From assembly GCA_014238905.1 (NCBI GenBank), contig JABAAE010000017.1:93460-157459 (forward strand): a DNA stretch of 64,000 nucleotides, given 5' to 3'. The DNA is from Planctomycetota bacterium. GTDB lineage: Bacteria; Planctomycetota; Planctomycetia; Pirellulales; Pirellulaceae. The position numbers were made by a program, and so were the translations under genes. How positions within the stretch are numbered: position 1 is the stretch's first letter; each line of letters starts with the position of its first letter. The notes beneath the pieces were generated by a model, which saw only the letters and a program-made list of their open reading frames with translations, was not told where the DNA came from and ran no database searches. Positions 26,261 to 36,321 of this stretch are shown here, one piece after another.

Positions 26261-27861
26261 ATAACTTATCCTCGCGTGAAAAAACGCTCGCGTTCATCGT
26301 GGCCGGGATTGTCCCTGTGGTCGTTTTGTTTTTTGGCTTTACGTATTTCATTGGTCAGAAGAATAAGAAATCTCAGGAATTGACCAATGTCACCCAACAA
26401 TTAAGTGACATCCAGTTTCGTGAAGACCAAGCCGAGTTAAAGCGGTTCGCGCAAAACCAGTTTAAACAGCGTAGTTTGGCCTCGGATGTCAGTATCGCCA
26501 AGAGTGAATACCGAGAGTGGTTGCAGGGCTTGGTGGAAAAGAAGATTGGTTTTGACGGTCCTCCAAAAGTGACATACACCGCTGCGGTGCCTTACAAAAG
26601 CGATTTTGGGCAAAATAAAGAGTTGTATACGAAGCTGAACTTTCAATTGGATTGCAGTGGAAGCTATAAGCAAATTGTTGATTTTCTCTACCAGTTTTAT
26701 GAGAAGAATTATCTCCACCGAATCACCCGCTTGGATTTTTATATTCCCAGAGGAAAAAAATCTGACGGAAAAACTACAGCGGATCGCGACCGTTTTGCTG
26801 TTAAGGTACTCATCGAGGTTCTGAGCCTGGTGGATGCTGATGAAGAAAGAAAATCGATATTGGTAGAGAATAAAAAACTTTTTTATCGACCCATGAAGCA
26901 GGATGTTAATTGCTCCGAATTGGAGGATTACTATCAATTGGTTCTGCGTCGGAATCTATTTGGTTTTCCGAACAATGCTCCTTCGTTTGGCAGTCGAAAA
27001 AAAGAGTTTGAATTTGAGGAAGGGGACCGTATATCTGTTCGTCTTTCTGCTGATGATAAGGATGAGGATGATTTGGATTTCACGTTAACAAGCGTCGATC
27101 AACAGGTTGCAAGCAACCAGATTGAAAAATCAAGAGGTGGTACCTTTCGGTTAGACATCGATGAGATCGGCGAGTATGAATTTAAGGCGAAGGTCATTGA
27201 TAAAGATTACTATCCAAAGTCGGATGAAATGACTGTCGTTGTGGTGATCGGCGAAAAGAAAAAGGTTGTTAAGAAGGAAGATCCGCCAGCCCCCGCGCCT
27301 AAATTCGATCCCTTGAAATTTACGACTTTAGAAGCGATTGTTCAAAATTTTTCCGGAGATCCGCTTTGCTGGATTTATATCCGCCCACTCGACAAAATGT
27401 ACAAGGTCGGGATCGGTGAAGAGTTTGAAATCGGTCGATCTCTTGGGAAAATTATTTCCATTAATCGCCGTAACGCGGTGATCGAAGTCAACGGGGATCA
27501 GTACCGGTTTGAGGTCAACGATTTCCTCGGCAGTCCCCAAGATGGGGCGTCAGTGAAAGCTGTTGAAAAACCAGAGTCCTCACCGGAAGAACCAGGCGAA
27601 TCTTCTTCGTCAAGTGAGTCGGTACCCCCGGAACTTTCCAATGAAACCATCGGCGAAGAAAAAATTACCGAGGCGCCTGCTCCGGAGGAAGGATCCAAGG
27701 CCGACTCGGAAGAAGATCCCGTTATGCCGCCCAGCGAACCCAGCGAGCTAGAAGCAGACGCCAAAGGTGAAGAAGCTGATTCGAAGGGGGGCAAGTCTGA
27801 AGACGAAGCTGATCCAGGGATCGAACTAAGTGAATCTGAGGCCCCTCCCAAGGAAAGATGA
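26257..27861 (+). CDS. composite GspM/PilO plus GspC/PilP-like protein
   Basis: The 534-residue protein starts with a cytoplasmic stub and one membrane helix (about 11-31). A coiled coil and a PilO/GspM-like ferredoxin fold come next (YKQIVDFLYQFYEKNYLHRI). The middle (about 245-335) looks like a beta-sandwich. A domain at about 353-425 (LCWIYIRPLDKMYKVGIGEEF...GKIISINRRNAVIEVNGDQYRFEV) resembles the PilP/GspC homology region that touches the secretin. The last 100 residues are acidic and disordered. No separate gspC exists in the cluster, which supports a merged M+C role. This is inference from order and fold pattern. Confidence 0.65.
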   Translation: MNNLSSREKTLAFIVAGIVPVVVLFFGFTYFIGQKNKKSQELTNVTQQLSDIQFREDQAELKRFAQNQFKQRSLASDVSIAKSEYREWLQGLVEKKIGFDGPPKVTYTAAVPYKSDFGQNKELYTKLNFQLDCSGSYKQIVDFLYQFYEKNYLHRITRLDFYIPRGKKSDGKTTADRDRFAVKVLIEVLSLVDADEERKSILVENKKLFYRPMKQDVNCSELEDYYQLVLRRNLFGFPNNAPSFGSRKKEFEFEEGDRISVRLSADDKDEDDLDFTLTSVDQQVASNQIEKSRGGTFRLDIDEIGEYEFKAKVIDKDYYPKSDEMTVVVVIGEKKKVVKKEDPPAPAPKFDPLKFTTLEAIVQNFSGDPLCWIYIRPLDKMYKVGIGEEFEIGRSLGKIISINRRNAVIEVNGDQYRFEVNDFLGSPQDGASVKAVEKPESSPEEPGESSSSSESVPPELSNETIGEEKITEAPAPEEGSKADSEEDPVMPPSEPSELEADAKGEEADSKGGKSEDEADPGIELSESEAPPKER

Positions 27862-28429
27862 AATCTCGACCGCCGGCTTTAATGGCGGTTCATTGCCTCA
27901 ATCTTTAAATTCCCCCGGTTGAGGGGGTGGTGGTAAATCGGCCTCGTCCCCCCCGATCGTTTTTATAAGGGGACCTCTTGCGGGAAGTCGTCGCGGTTAA
28001 GTGATGATTCGAATGGGATCGAGCTAAATTCATCTCCTTAAATCAGTGTGCTTCTTCTTTACATTGAATGCCTGGCTTCAGCCCGGAATGCAATCAGCAT
28101 GCGTCATTTTGGAGATCCAGTTGCTACCAAACTTGCGTCCATGCAAACTCTCAACGACCGCCCAGCTAAAGATTACATTTTAAGCAAACGGAACATTTTG
28201 ACAGAAACGGTAGTATCTGAATCGGTAATGACCAAAACGTTGGTTTTCACAGGTTTTTTCGTTTCAGCGGTTGTGACCGGAATTCCGATCATTCCAAAGC
28301 GTAGATATGTTCAGGTTGCATGGACGACCGATAGCTAGCAGTAGGGAACAGCAGTGATCCCGAAGTGCTTCCGGTAGTCCATGACAAATTGCTTTATTGA
28401 TACCGCTGGGGAATCAGCAGGGACTGGAA
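27862..28429 (+). other. gap before the secretin gene with small hairpins
   Basis: A 6-7 bp stem (27868-27890) and a CCCCC/GGGGG stem near 27911-27926 follow the previous stop, but neither has a U-tract, so termination here is only possible. An open frame 28048-28338 starts at GTG, has no ribosome site and no recognisable content; I do not call it a gene. A promoter for gspD may lie here. Confidence 0.4.
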
Positions 28430-31400
28430 ATGAGAAACTTCACTTTTCGCGTCATGCTTTGCAAAGCCGCCAAAATTCTATTGGTGGGCGGAATGACCAT
28501 CTTTTCGTTCCTTTGTGGCTTTGTAGTCACCGACCACTCTGTGGCACAGGATAGAAATTTGATCAATGGCCCCCGGTTCTCAAAAGCCACCGGGGAATCG
28601 CAAGCACGAAATTCGTTTAGTGCACCCTCCGGAGCTTATGCCAGCAAGAAGCAGGCTTCGGGAATATCAACCAATGCCAATATTCGGGAAGCGAACTCGA
28701 CAGCATTTCGGTCCTACGAGCTGAAAAAGACCAAATCAGAAAATGTGGCGAAAGAGCTGCAATCTAAGCTGGGAAACTTGGTGGAAGTGGTCTCCGATAA
28801 CGAGAACAATCGTCTGTTGGTCAGTTGTTCCCTGGAGAATCACAGATTGGTAGAACAGGTGATTAAGCGGATGGAAATGCCCGCCAACTCCAAGGCTTCT
28901 GTGTCCAGCATCAAGTCAATTCGTTCCTTCAATGTTCCTAAAGATATTATCCGCAACGTCGCCAACGAAGTTAGCCAGCTTTACGTTGATAAAGATCGGA
29001 TCATTGTAGCCGCAGATGAGGTGGCAGGAAAATTGATGGTTTTCGCGACTGAGCGTGACTTCGAGGAAGTCGCTACCTACCTCAATCGCAAGAAATATCT
29101 TCGAACTAAAAGAGTTGCCACGAATGATCGTGGTGTTCCGGGCACCAAGATCCACCAGTTGGTGCATATTGATTGGAGAACTCTGGAAGCTGCTATTTTC
29201 AAGACGTGGGGATCGTCTTTGAGAATCGAAACTTCAAAGGATGGATCCTATTCCAAGATCGAGCTTCCCCAAGGGAGTCGAAATCAGGCAACGATCCAGA
29301 TTGATCGCCGGAAGAATCTGGTGCAGATACAATCATCTGGACAAAAACTGGCGGGCATAACGAAGTTGATCTCACTCCTAGACCAAAAATCAGGTCAGGA
29401 GAAGGTCAGTATCATCAAGAGCAATCCGGAAGCTATCGACCAGGTTCAGTCAACAGTTTCTATGTTCAAGTTTGCGGCTTTACAGCAGGGGAATCGTCCT
29501 CAAACGACATCGGCCATTATCGGAAAAACTGTTCCCAGAAACGGCGTTTACGCAATTTATCAAACACAGGACCAGGAATCTCCCGCAGTCGAAAACCAGC
29601 AACCTGATGAGCAAGGAAACACTGGCCCCATCGGCAGGGTCGAAATTCAGACCATTCCGGGTACCGATATCATCATCTTGAAGGGTGATCCCGAGGATGT
29701 TGAACGGGTTCGAAAATTGATCGAACAGATCGAAAAAACGGCGGACGAGTATCAGCCGCAAATCGAGGTATTGCCGTTACAGCATGTTGATAACCTGGCT
29801 GTTCAGGTAATTGCGGAACAGGTCTACAACTCGTTTTATCAACCCCGCATAGGCGATACTTTGATTACCGCGCTCGGAAAGCCGAATGCTCTTTTGATCG
29901 TCGGGCCTCCTGAGGGTGTCAAGCAAGTGAAGGATATCGTTGAAAAACTGGATGTTACTGTCGATGCACAGACTGAATTTAAGGTGTTTCGAATTAAACA
30001 TATGTCGTCGGTCGATCTTGAGAACAGGTTGCGGGCATTTTATTTGGGACAACAAACCGGTGGTGGCGTTGGAGCCAATTCTGGTGGTGGTCAGAACGGT
30101 GAAGGATTTGGGTTCCCGCCCGATGGATTGGCTGGCCGCTTGAGAATTGCCAGCGATTATCGAAGCAACGCACTATTTGTCCATGCTTCTCCCAGAGATA
30201 TGTTGGAAATTACAAAGTTCATATCCGAGATTGACGTCGAAACAACAGCAGATGGTCCAGAGGACGAAATCAGAATTATCCGGTTGAAGAACTCGACTGC
30301 ATCTGAAATGGCTCCGGTTCTTCAGGATATTCTGACCGGACAACTGCAGGGTGCAGGTCAAAGTACCACCGGCACTCAGAACAACACTAACCAGTTTAAT
30401 AATCAGCAGAACCAGGGATTTTCACAAATTCGATCGGCAATCTTGACTCTTCGATCGTTAGACCCAACTGGAGAGGTGGTTCGATCTAGTATTCTTTTCG
30501 ACACGAGGATCACAGCGGATGAGAACAGTAATTCGTTGGTGATTAAGGCGCCTCAAGGCAGCATGGATTTAATCGAATTGCTTGTCGAGCAATTGGACAA
30601 ACTTCCGGACGTGGAGTCTCGAATAAAAGTCTACGAACTGGAGAACGCTAGTGCACCGCAAATTATAGAAACCATCCAAGCGTTGTTTGAAACCACACAG
30701 GGTGGTGGAGGTGCGGGTGCTGGTGGAACTAATATTGTACCTCTGGAAACTGGAGGTTTTGATACCACGATCGTCAGTTTGCGATTGGCTGCTGATGCTC
30801 GATCCAACACCATTATTGCGGCCGGTGCCCAAGGTGATCTGGACATTATTGAGGCATTGGTGGTTCGACTCGATGAAGATATTGAGTCCGACTATCTACA
30901 CAGAGTCTACCGTTTGCAGAACGTAACCGCTGATGTGGTTGAAGAGGCCTTGTCTGGTTGGTTGACGGGGCGATCTGATGTTCTGGGAGCGGATCCTCGC
31001 ATCGTCGGTAGCGGCGACGGATCTTTGGAATCAGTCAAACGGGCAATTTCAGTTCAGGCTGAAACGGAAACCAACTCGTTGATAGTCAGTGCCCATAAAG
31101 AGTATATCCATGTTATCGAAGCGATCATCCAGGACATAGACTTTAAAAAGCAGGTCGTGATTCAGGCTGTCATTGCCGAGGTTCAGCTCTCTGATACTTT
31201 TGAATTTGGAATTGAATGGGGTGTTCAGGACTCATTGCTTTTCGATCGAGGCTTAGGTACAGCGACTGACGCTGGAATCGGTTTCCCCTTCAATCAAAGT
31301 TTGCTGGGAAATACGATTGCAGCCGGAACACCAGGATTGGCTTCTCGGGAGGATGTTGCGGGACAAGTTCTTTCCAACCTCAACGTGGGTAGATCGAATG

Positions 31401-32419
31401 CTGACCTCGGATATGGTGGATTGGTTGTGTCCGCCGGTAACGAGTCCATTAATGTTCTTTTAAGGGCTTTAGACGACAAATCCAAAGTTGATGTCCTTAG
31501 CCGTCCCCAAATTACAACAATGGAGAATATTCAGGCATTCGTGCAAGTCGGCCAGGATCTGCCCTATGTGACCGGGGTAGACAATGACCAGACGGCAGGA
31601 GGCACCACGACGTTTGCAACCGATTTTCTCGAACTTGGAGTGACGTTGGCAGTGACGCCGCGTGTTCGACCGGACGGTGAGATTTGGATGCGGGTCGACG
31701 TTAGCAACTCCAGTGTCGCTGATGGTGATGGTGTTGCCATTCAAACAACTGCCGCTGGCGGTGTAGTGTTCCAGCCAATTATTAATGATCAGACTTTGCA
31801 AACGGATGTCTCAGCAAGATCAGGCCAGACAATTGTGTTGGGAGGCTTGATTCAGAGCGTTACTCAGGACGTGACCAGAGGGCTGCCATTTTTCTCAAAT
31901 ATTCCTGGAGTGGGCCGATTGTTTCGTTTTGATTCGAAACAAAATACCCGTTCTGAGTTGTTTGTGATCCTGCGACCGATTGTGATCGATTCTCCTGAGG
32001 ATCGAGAAGCTCTGTTAGAAATCGAATCGGCACGGTTGAATTGGGTTCTGAGCGACATTACCGACGTTCACGGACCGGTTTTCGAGGCTGAAAATTTGGC
32101 TGGTGAATTGGATACCATTTACCCGGATCGCACCCCAACCGGAATTCACCGGGAAGCCAATCGGTCACAACGGGAGCCAAGGATATCAAAGAGCAGCGAG
32201 ATGGAAGCATTGAGTCCTCTGAACAATGTGCCCGCTGGGACCGATGTGGGTTTTAACCAAATGCCATTGCCAAATGACCGGCAATTTGGTTCAACCTCAC
32301 GTCAGCAATTGCCTCAAGCCAATAGCGACACCAAGCCGGTACAACAAACATCCTTTGATTCAGCACCCGCTCCTGCCAAAAAGAAGAAAAAGGGGTTCTT
32401 TCCGTTCAATTTCAAATAG
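28430..32419 (+). CDS. gspD: type II secretion secretin GspD, enlarged
   Basis: GspD forms the outer-membrane channel. The 1329-residue protein begins with a signal peptide ending SVAQ. It carries about eight N1/N3-type modules, each ending in the NSLIV/NALFV + I..LD pattern. The secretin core follows: VVIQAVIAEVQLSDTFEFGIEWG, the beta-lip segment SINVLLRALDDKSKVDVLSRP, VTLAVTPRVRPDGEIW, and the closing VLGGLIQSVTQDVTRGLPFFSNIPGVGRLF. Usual GspD is about 650-700 residues with four N-domains. The C-terminus is a long linker ending in lysines (KKKKKG). ATG 28430 is preferred to TTG 28397 because it gives a proper signal peptide. Confidence 0.93.
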   Translation: MRNFTFRVMLCKAAKILLVGGMTIFSFLCGFVVTDHSVAQDRNLINGPRFSKATGESQARNSFSAPSGAYASKKQASGISTNANIREANSTAFRSYELKKTKSENVAKELQSKLGNLVEVVSDNENNRLLVSCSLENHRLVEQVIKRMEMPANSKASVSSIKSIRSFNVPKDIIRNVANEVSQLYVDKDRIIVAADEVAGKLMVFATERDFEEVATYLNRKKYLRTKRVATNDRGVPGTKIHQLVHIDWRTLEAAIFKTWGSSLRIETSKDGSYSKIELPQGSRNQATIQIDRRKNLVQIQSSGQKLAGITKLISLLDQKSGQEKVSIIKSNPEAIDQVQSTVSMFKFAALQQGNRPQTTSAIIGKTVPRNGVYAIYQTQDQESPAVENQQPDEQGNTGPIGRVEIQTIPGTDIIILKGDPEDVERVRKLIEQIEKTADEYQPQIEVLPLQHVDNLAVQVIAEQVYNSFYQPRIGDTLITALGKPNALLIVGPPEGVKQVKDIVEKLDVTVDAQTEFKVFRIKHMSSVDLENRLRAFYLGQQTGGGVGANSGGGQNGEGFGFPPDGLAGRLRIASDYRSNALFVHASPRDMLEITKFISEIDVETTADGPEDEIRIIRLKNSTASEMAPVLQDILTGQLQGAGQSTTGTQNNTNQFNNQQNQGFSQIRSAILTLRSLDPTGEVVRSSILFDTRITADENSNSLVIKAPQGSMDLIELLVEQLDKLPDVESRIKVYELENASAPQIIETIQALFETTQGGGGAGAGGTNIVPLETGGFDTTIVSLRLAADARSNTIIAAGAQGDLDIIEALVVRLDEDIESDYLHRVYRLQNVTADVVEEALSGWLTGRSDVLGADPRIVGSGDGSLESVKRAISVQAETETNSLIVSAHKEYIHVIEAIIQDIDFKKQVVIQAVIAEVQLSDTFEFGIEWGVQDSLLFDRGLGTATDAGIGFPFNQSLLGNTIAAGTPGLASREDVAGQVLSNLNVGRSNADLGYGGLVVSAGNESINVLLRALDDKSKVDVLSRPQITTMENIQAFVQVGQDLPYVTGVDNDQTAGGTTTFATDFLELGVTLAVTPRVRPDGEIWMRVDVSNSSVADGDGVAIQTTAAGGVVFQPIINDQTLQTDVSARSGQTIVLGGLIQSVTQDVTRGLPFFSNIPGVGRLFRFDSKQNTRSELFVILRPIVIDSPEDREALLEIESARLNWVLSDITDVHGPVFEAENLAGELDTIYPDRTPTGIHREANRSQREPRISKSSEMEALSPLNNVPAGTDVGFNQMPLPNDRQFGSTSRQQLPQANSDTKPVQQTSFDSAPAPAKKKKKGFFPFNFK

Positions 32420-32551
32420 CCCTGAAAAAAAGTGAACGTTCTTTCAGGCTGGCAAGCCCAGTGGTGAGTGGACCGAAATTCTCGGGGCCTGAAATGACTC
32501 ATTGAATGGAATGAAACGCGTAATTTGTCATCGAACCAAGTAGGTAAAGCA

Positions 32552-33493
32552 ATGAATCCAAGATGGAACATTTTCCTGACGTCTCTCACCTTGCTAAATG
32601 TCATTTTGCTTTCCGGGTGCCAGACGATCAGCGAAGGCAAGAAGTCGCCGGTTCACAATTCTTCTGCGAAAAATGAAATCAAGCAAACCAGTTCCTCTGG
32701 CAAAAAAACAAAAACAGGACGTCCAGATTCGATTGTTGCGATCTGGAAAGATGCGACCTATACCGTAGCCAATCAACAACCGACAAGAGGATTTGGCGGG
32801 CGGATCTACTTCTATGATCGAGATCAGAATCCGATCCTTGTTGATGGTGATTTGATCATCTACGGCTTCAGGAATGAAAAGTACGAACAAAAAGCAGATC
32901 CTGAAAAAAAATTCGTGTTCTCTAGAGAAGAGCTCCCCAGTCACATGTCTTTGGCATCCGCTGGTCCTTCTTATAGCGTTTGGTTGCCATGGGACCATAT
33001 AAATGGAGACCAGAAGGACGTCTCGATTGTTGCGGTGCTACGCAGTATTGACGGCAAAATTTGCCAAAGCGAAGTCATCCAGGCTGTTCTTCCCGGTAAG
33101 AAACCGGCTATCGAGCATGAAACCGATCAGCTGATCGATGAGATTCGGTCAAAAGATGGATTGCGTAGAAATGTCCAGAAAGTCGGTTTCCATGGAACGA
33201 TGCCGGCGGGTACAACGAAAATAAAATCCGATAGGATCTCATCTTCCAACGGGGACAAGGAGAGAATCTTTCAATCTGTACCCAGATCGGAGTATTTGCT
33301 CCCGGCGCCGCAGATCTCTTACGCTCACTACAAAGGCGAGGATTCTAGTTCCCAGAATTCGAAACCTTTAAAAGATTCTTCACTTGGTCAATCCCCGGTT
33401 CAAAACGGGCGATTCGTCCGGCAAGGGAAGCTTCCTCCATCGAGCCAACCTCCCCGCTTAGGATCAAGGTCTTTCCCTGAACCACGGCAATAA
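32552..33493 (+). CDS. lipoprotein of unknown function linked to the secretion operon
   Basis: The 313-residue protein has a lipoprotein signal with lipobox LLSGC (Cys at about residue 23), a Ser/Lys linker, and a beta-rich domain (RIYFYDRDQNPILVDGDLIIYG; PSYSVWLPWDHINGDQKDVSI). A disordered proline/serine C-terminus follows. It comes 132 bp after the secretin in the same direction and could be a pilotin-like or accessory lipoprotein, but I know no family that proves this. ATG 32552 has AGG ten bases upstream. Its last 149 bp run antisense to the BON gene. Confidence 0.72.
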   Translation: MNPRWNIFLTSLTLLNVILLSGCQTISEGKKSPVHNSSAKNEIKQTSSSGKKTKTGRPDSIVAIWKDATYTVANQQPTRGFGGRIYFYDRDQNPILVDGDLIIYGFRNEKYEQKADPEKKFVFSREELPSHMSLASAGPSYSVWLPWDHINGDQKDVSIVAVLRSIDGKICQSEVIQAVLPGKKPAIEHETDQLIDEIRSKDGLRRNVQKVGFHGTMPAGTTKIKSDRISSSNGDKERIFQSVPRSEYLLPAPQISYAHYKGEDSSSQNSKPLKDSSLGQSPVQNGRFVRQGKLPPSSQPPRLGSRSFPEPRQ

Positions 33494-33920
33494 TTTTCTT
33501 GTCCTTGAATCGAGGAATTCGCAGGATTCTAGCCCCCAGTGCTTTTTGACCAGTGGTCACTGATGTCGATGAAAACTGGAAGCCAAGACGAAGGGGAGCC
33601 CGAATGCCACGCCCCTTTAGCGCCGAATTTTGGCTGGCATTTTGATTTGCCGCACCAGCGCCGCTAAACAATGAATTGAGAAAATTCATGTTATTGGCAT
33701 TAGCCTGATCGCCACCGAGAGAAGTGTTGTTTTCTCCTGTATTGGTAGCGGTACGGCTGTCCACGATGTCTTCTCTGGAAGACACCCGGTTTCCACCGAA
33801 TTCTCCGTTTCCGCCCTCGAAGCCGCTTTCACCACCGCCCCCTTGTTGCTGGGCCGATACATTAATCGGCAACCAAGCGAAAACGGTGACGATCATAAAG
33901 CATTGCAACATGGATCGCAT
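33345..33920 (-). CDS. exported BON-domain-like protein
   Basis: The 191-residue protein has a signal peptide (1-23, VSAQ end) and a Gly/Asn/Gln-rich disordered stretch. The C-terminal domain at about 135-188 reads KKIIAVVQGKTLILSGEVGS and RFEPGIDQVKNLLKVSN, which follows the BON pattern (a small alpha-beta lipid- or protein-binding fold). It is transcribed against the secretion operon, and its 3' end overlaps the preceding lipoprotein gene by 149 bp. The conserved BON part lies inside that overlap, so the minus strand is the constrained one there. Confidence 0.75.
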   Translation of the reverse strand: MRSMLQCFMIVTVFAWLPINVSAQQQGGGGESGFEGGNGEFGGNRVSSREDIVDSRTATNTGENNTSLGGDQANANNMNFLNSLFSGAGAANQNASQNSALKGRGIRAPLRLGFQFSSTSVTTGQKALGARILRIPRFKDKKIIAVVQGKTLILSGEVGSMEEASLAGRIARFEPGIDQVKNLLKVSNSGN

Positions 33921-34143
33921 GACGGCCCTTTGGTGAGAAAAGAAGAAGTTGTTGAGGTCTAAGAGAGTACTGTCCTTGCCCTATTGTACATCGGACGTCT
34001 GCGATCGAAAATAAAACAAGCAGTCAGTCGCTGGCTTTTTCTGAAAGTCCGTAAAATTCGGGATTGTACGAAACTTTATTCTAACCCGATGGTACAAATT
34101 AACAGAAATGCCTAGTCCGCAAGTTTTAACACCGGAGTTTTAT

Positions 34144-36057
34144 GTGTTTTTAAGGAAATCCGTTTGTACTTACATTCTGTTGGTTGTCTTTCTGGGTTTT
34201 AACGGAACTCAGGCGTTGGGAGATCATCCCGAAGCAGAGAAATTGCTTCCGGAAAAAACAGTGCTGTTTGTCAAGATAACGAACATGACGGAATTCATTG
34301 AGGGTTCTTCTAACACTGCTTTCCAGCAAATGCTTCGTGACGAGAAAGTTGCTCCCGTCATCGAGAGTCTTTACGGTTCTGTAGAGGACGCCTTTGCGCC
34401 GGTCGAAGCCGAAATTGGTGTTTCTTTGGATCAGTTGAGAACCATGATCAGTGGTGAAGTCTGTTTGGCCCTTGTGGCCGAAAAAGGCCAGCCAATTTCG
34501 GTTGTTGTTTTCGCTGATTACAAGGGTGGCGAAGAAACCGCAGACAAACTCCTGGATTTTGGAGAAGGGGTAGCGTCCGACCGGCAAGCGACTATCGACA
34601 CGGTGGACATCGGCGAAACGACAATTCGTTCGATCGGCGATGGCGATAGCCAGGTTCATTACTTCCAAAAAAATAAGTCCATTTGCGCAGCCACCAATAT
34701 GGACCAGCTTAGGCTGGTCTTGGCGAGATGGCAGCTGGAATTAGAAGAAGAAATGGATGTTGAATTCGCGGAAGAAATGGTGGAACCCTTAAAAACGCGA
34801 ACTTTGACCAAGAACCGGAAATTTCTCAACGTGATGAAATTATGCGAAGGCGACGAAGATTTTCCGCCACAGGCCAAGGCTTTTATTGATCCATTTGAGC
34901 TGATCCGAGCAACTCAAACCGGGGTGGCAGGCACCGCGGCATTAGGAATTCTGCGTGGGTTAGGAGTGGATGGTTTGCTTGGTATCGGCGGCAGTATGAC
35001 CGTCAATCATGAAGAGTTTGATTCGGTTGTGCATCTTCATGTTTCGCTTGCCAATCCCCGCGCGGGTCTCATCAAGATGATGGCAATCGAACCAGGGGAT
35101 CTAGAACCCGAATCTCTGTTTCCACCAGATGTTGCGGTTTATATGTCGGCCAATTGGAACACGATTACTTCATTTTTGGAAGTTGAAAAGATCTACGATC
35201 TTTTCAATGGTGAAGGAGCTCTCGCCGAGGAATTGGCTGAAAACTTTACGGAGAATTTCGGCGTTGACCTGAAAGAAGACATTCTGGAATCGCTCGACGG
35301 TCGAATGAGTATGGGACAGCTTAATGTGGACAGCGGAGCACTAAACGGCCAAGCCCTGGTTTTGGCGTTAAAGCTGAAGGATCCAGAGGAGTTTGAGGAC
35401 ATTTTTGCTGACCTGCGGGATGGGATCAATGAATTAGCGGATCGCGAAGTTTTCACACAGGAAAAATATAAGAGTGTTGAATATTTTGTGCTGACAGGTC
35501 CCTCGGAAGAAGAACGGGAGGCACGCCGATCAGCGCGGAATCGGCGGCGAAATGAGGGGCAAGATGACCAGGATGAACCGCGTGAAAGGCCTCAGAGATT
35601 GCCGTTTCAAATTCGCGAACCGTCTCCATGTCTTGGTGTTGTTGGAGAATATTTGGTTTTCAGTGACAGCATCGATTTTATGAAGGAGGCCATCAATAAT
35701 GAGCGTAATCCGGATGATGTTCTCGCTGGCGACCCCGATTACAAAAGCCTGCTGCGAGAAGTAACCCGTCAATTGGATGGGCGAAAACCGGCACTGATCA
35801 CCTATAGCAGACCGGCGGAAACGTTCCGGATGCTGTTTGATGCGGTCAAAAATGAGCAAACGCAGGCAGCGATTGGTGATCGCGCCGAAGACCAAGCTCT
35901 TTTTGATGCACTCAAAAAAGCCGTAGTGGATAACGAGTTGCCGGACTTTGATGATATGGTTAAATACTTCCCGCCAGCGATCGGTGTGATGACCAACGAT
36001 GAGACTGGATTTCATTATTTGGCTTTTTCGAAGAAGGCCGATCTCAAAGATGAATAG
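34144..36057 (+). CDS. large exported protein, DUF3352-like
   Basis: The protein of about 637 residues has a signal peptide (MFLRKSVCTYILLVVFLGF...) followed by LLPEKTVLFVKITNMTEFIEG, an opening like that of DUF3352 and related planctomycete exported proteins. The body alternates beta-strand and helix, with a charged RRSARNRRRNEGQDDQDEPRERP stretch (two blocks) in the middle of the C-terminal half. Function is unknown. GTG 34144 is chosen because GGAG at 34134-34137 precedes it and the signal peptide then starts at the N-terminus; ATG 34108 in the same frame is the alternative. Confidence 0.75.
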   Translation: MFLRKSVCTYILLVVFLGFNGTQALGDHPEAEKLLPEKTVLFVKITNMTEFIEGSSNTAFQQMLRDEKVAPVIESLYGSVEDAFAPVEAEIGVSLDQLRTMISGEVCLALVAEKGQPISVVVFADYKGGEETADKLLDFGEGVASDRQATIDTVDIGETTIRSIGDGDSQVHYFQKNKSICAATNMDQLRLVLARWQLELEEEMDVEFAEEMVEPLKTRTLTKNRKFLNVMKLCEGDEDFPPQAKAFIDPFELIRATQTGVAGTAALGILRGLGVDGLLGIGGSMTVNHEEFDSVVHLHVSLANPRAGLIKMMAIEPGDLEPESLFPPDVAVYMSANWNTITSFLEVEKIYDLFNGEGALAEELAENFTENFGVDLKEDILESLDGRMSMGQLNVDSGALNGQALVLALKLKDPEEFEDIFADLRDGINELADREVFTQEKYKSVEYFVLTGPSEEEREARRSARNRRRNEGQDDQDEPRERPQRLPFQIREPSPCLGVVGEYLVFSDSIDFMKEAINNERNPDDVLAGDPDYKSLLREVTRQLDGRKPALITYSRPAETFRMLFDAVKNEQTQAAIGDRAEDQALFDALKKAVVDNELPDFDDMVKYFPPAIGVMTNDETGFHYLAFSKKADLKDE

Positions 36058-36240
36058 GAGTTTCTGTTTTACCGACGGCGAATACTTTGAATGGGGAAAG
36101 AGGAAGTTGGTAACGGAACGAGTGATGGAAGGCAAATGGCTTTAGAATCTTTGTCTAATTCGCAGCCAGGTGTGTTTGTAAAACGACTTGTCCGCGAACG
36201 TCGCACGAAGATACGGGCAGTTAAAGATCTCGAAAATGAA

Positions 36241-36274
36241 AAAACCTCGATCAGGATATCCTGATCGAGGTTTT
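36241..36274. terminator. bidirectional terminator (34-base perfect palindrome)
   Basis: AAAACCTCGATCAGGAT is followed immediately by its exact reverse complement, with no spacer. The plus strand has TTTT after the stem and the minus strand has six Ts. It lies between two convergent genes (ends at 36057 and 36322), so it can stop transcription from both sides. Confidence 0.85.
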
Positions 36275-36321
36275 CAAGAATTTTGCCAGGTTAGCTTCTC
36301 GGCCGGCCCCGTTACCAGTGG

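Noticed and set aside
28048..28338. Possible 96-codon gene upstream of gspD
   Set aside because: It has a GTG start, no ribosome site, no recognisable domain and irregular composition; more likely chance in a non-coding gap.
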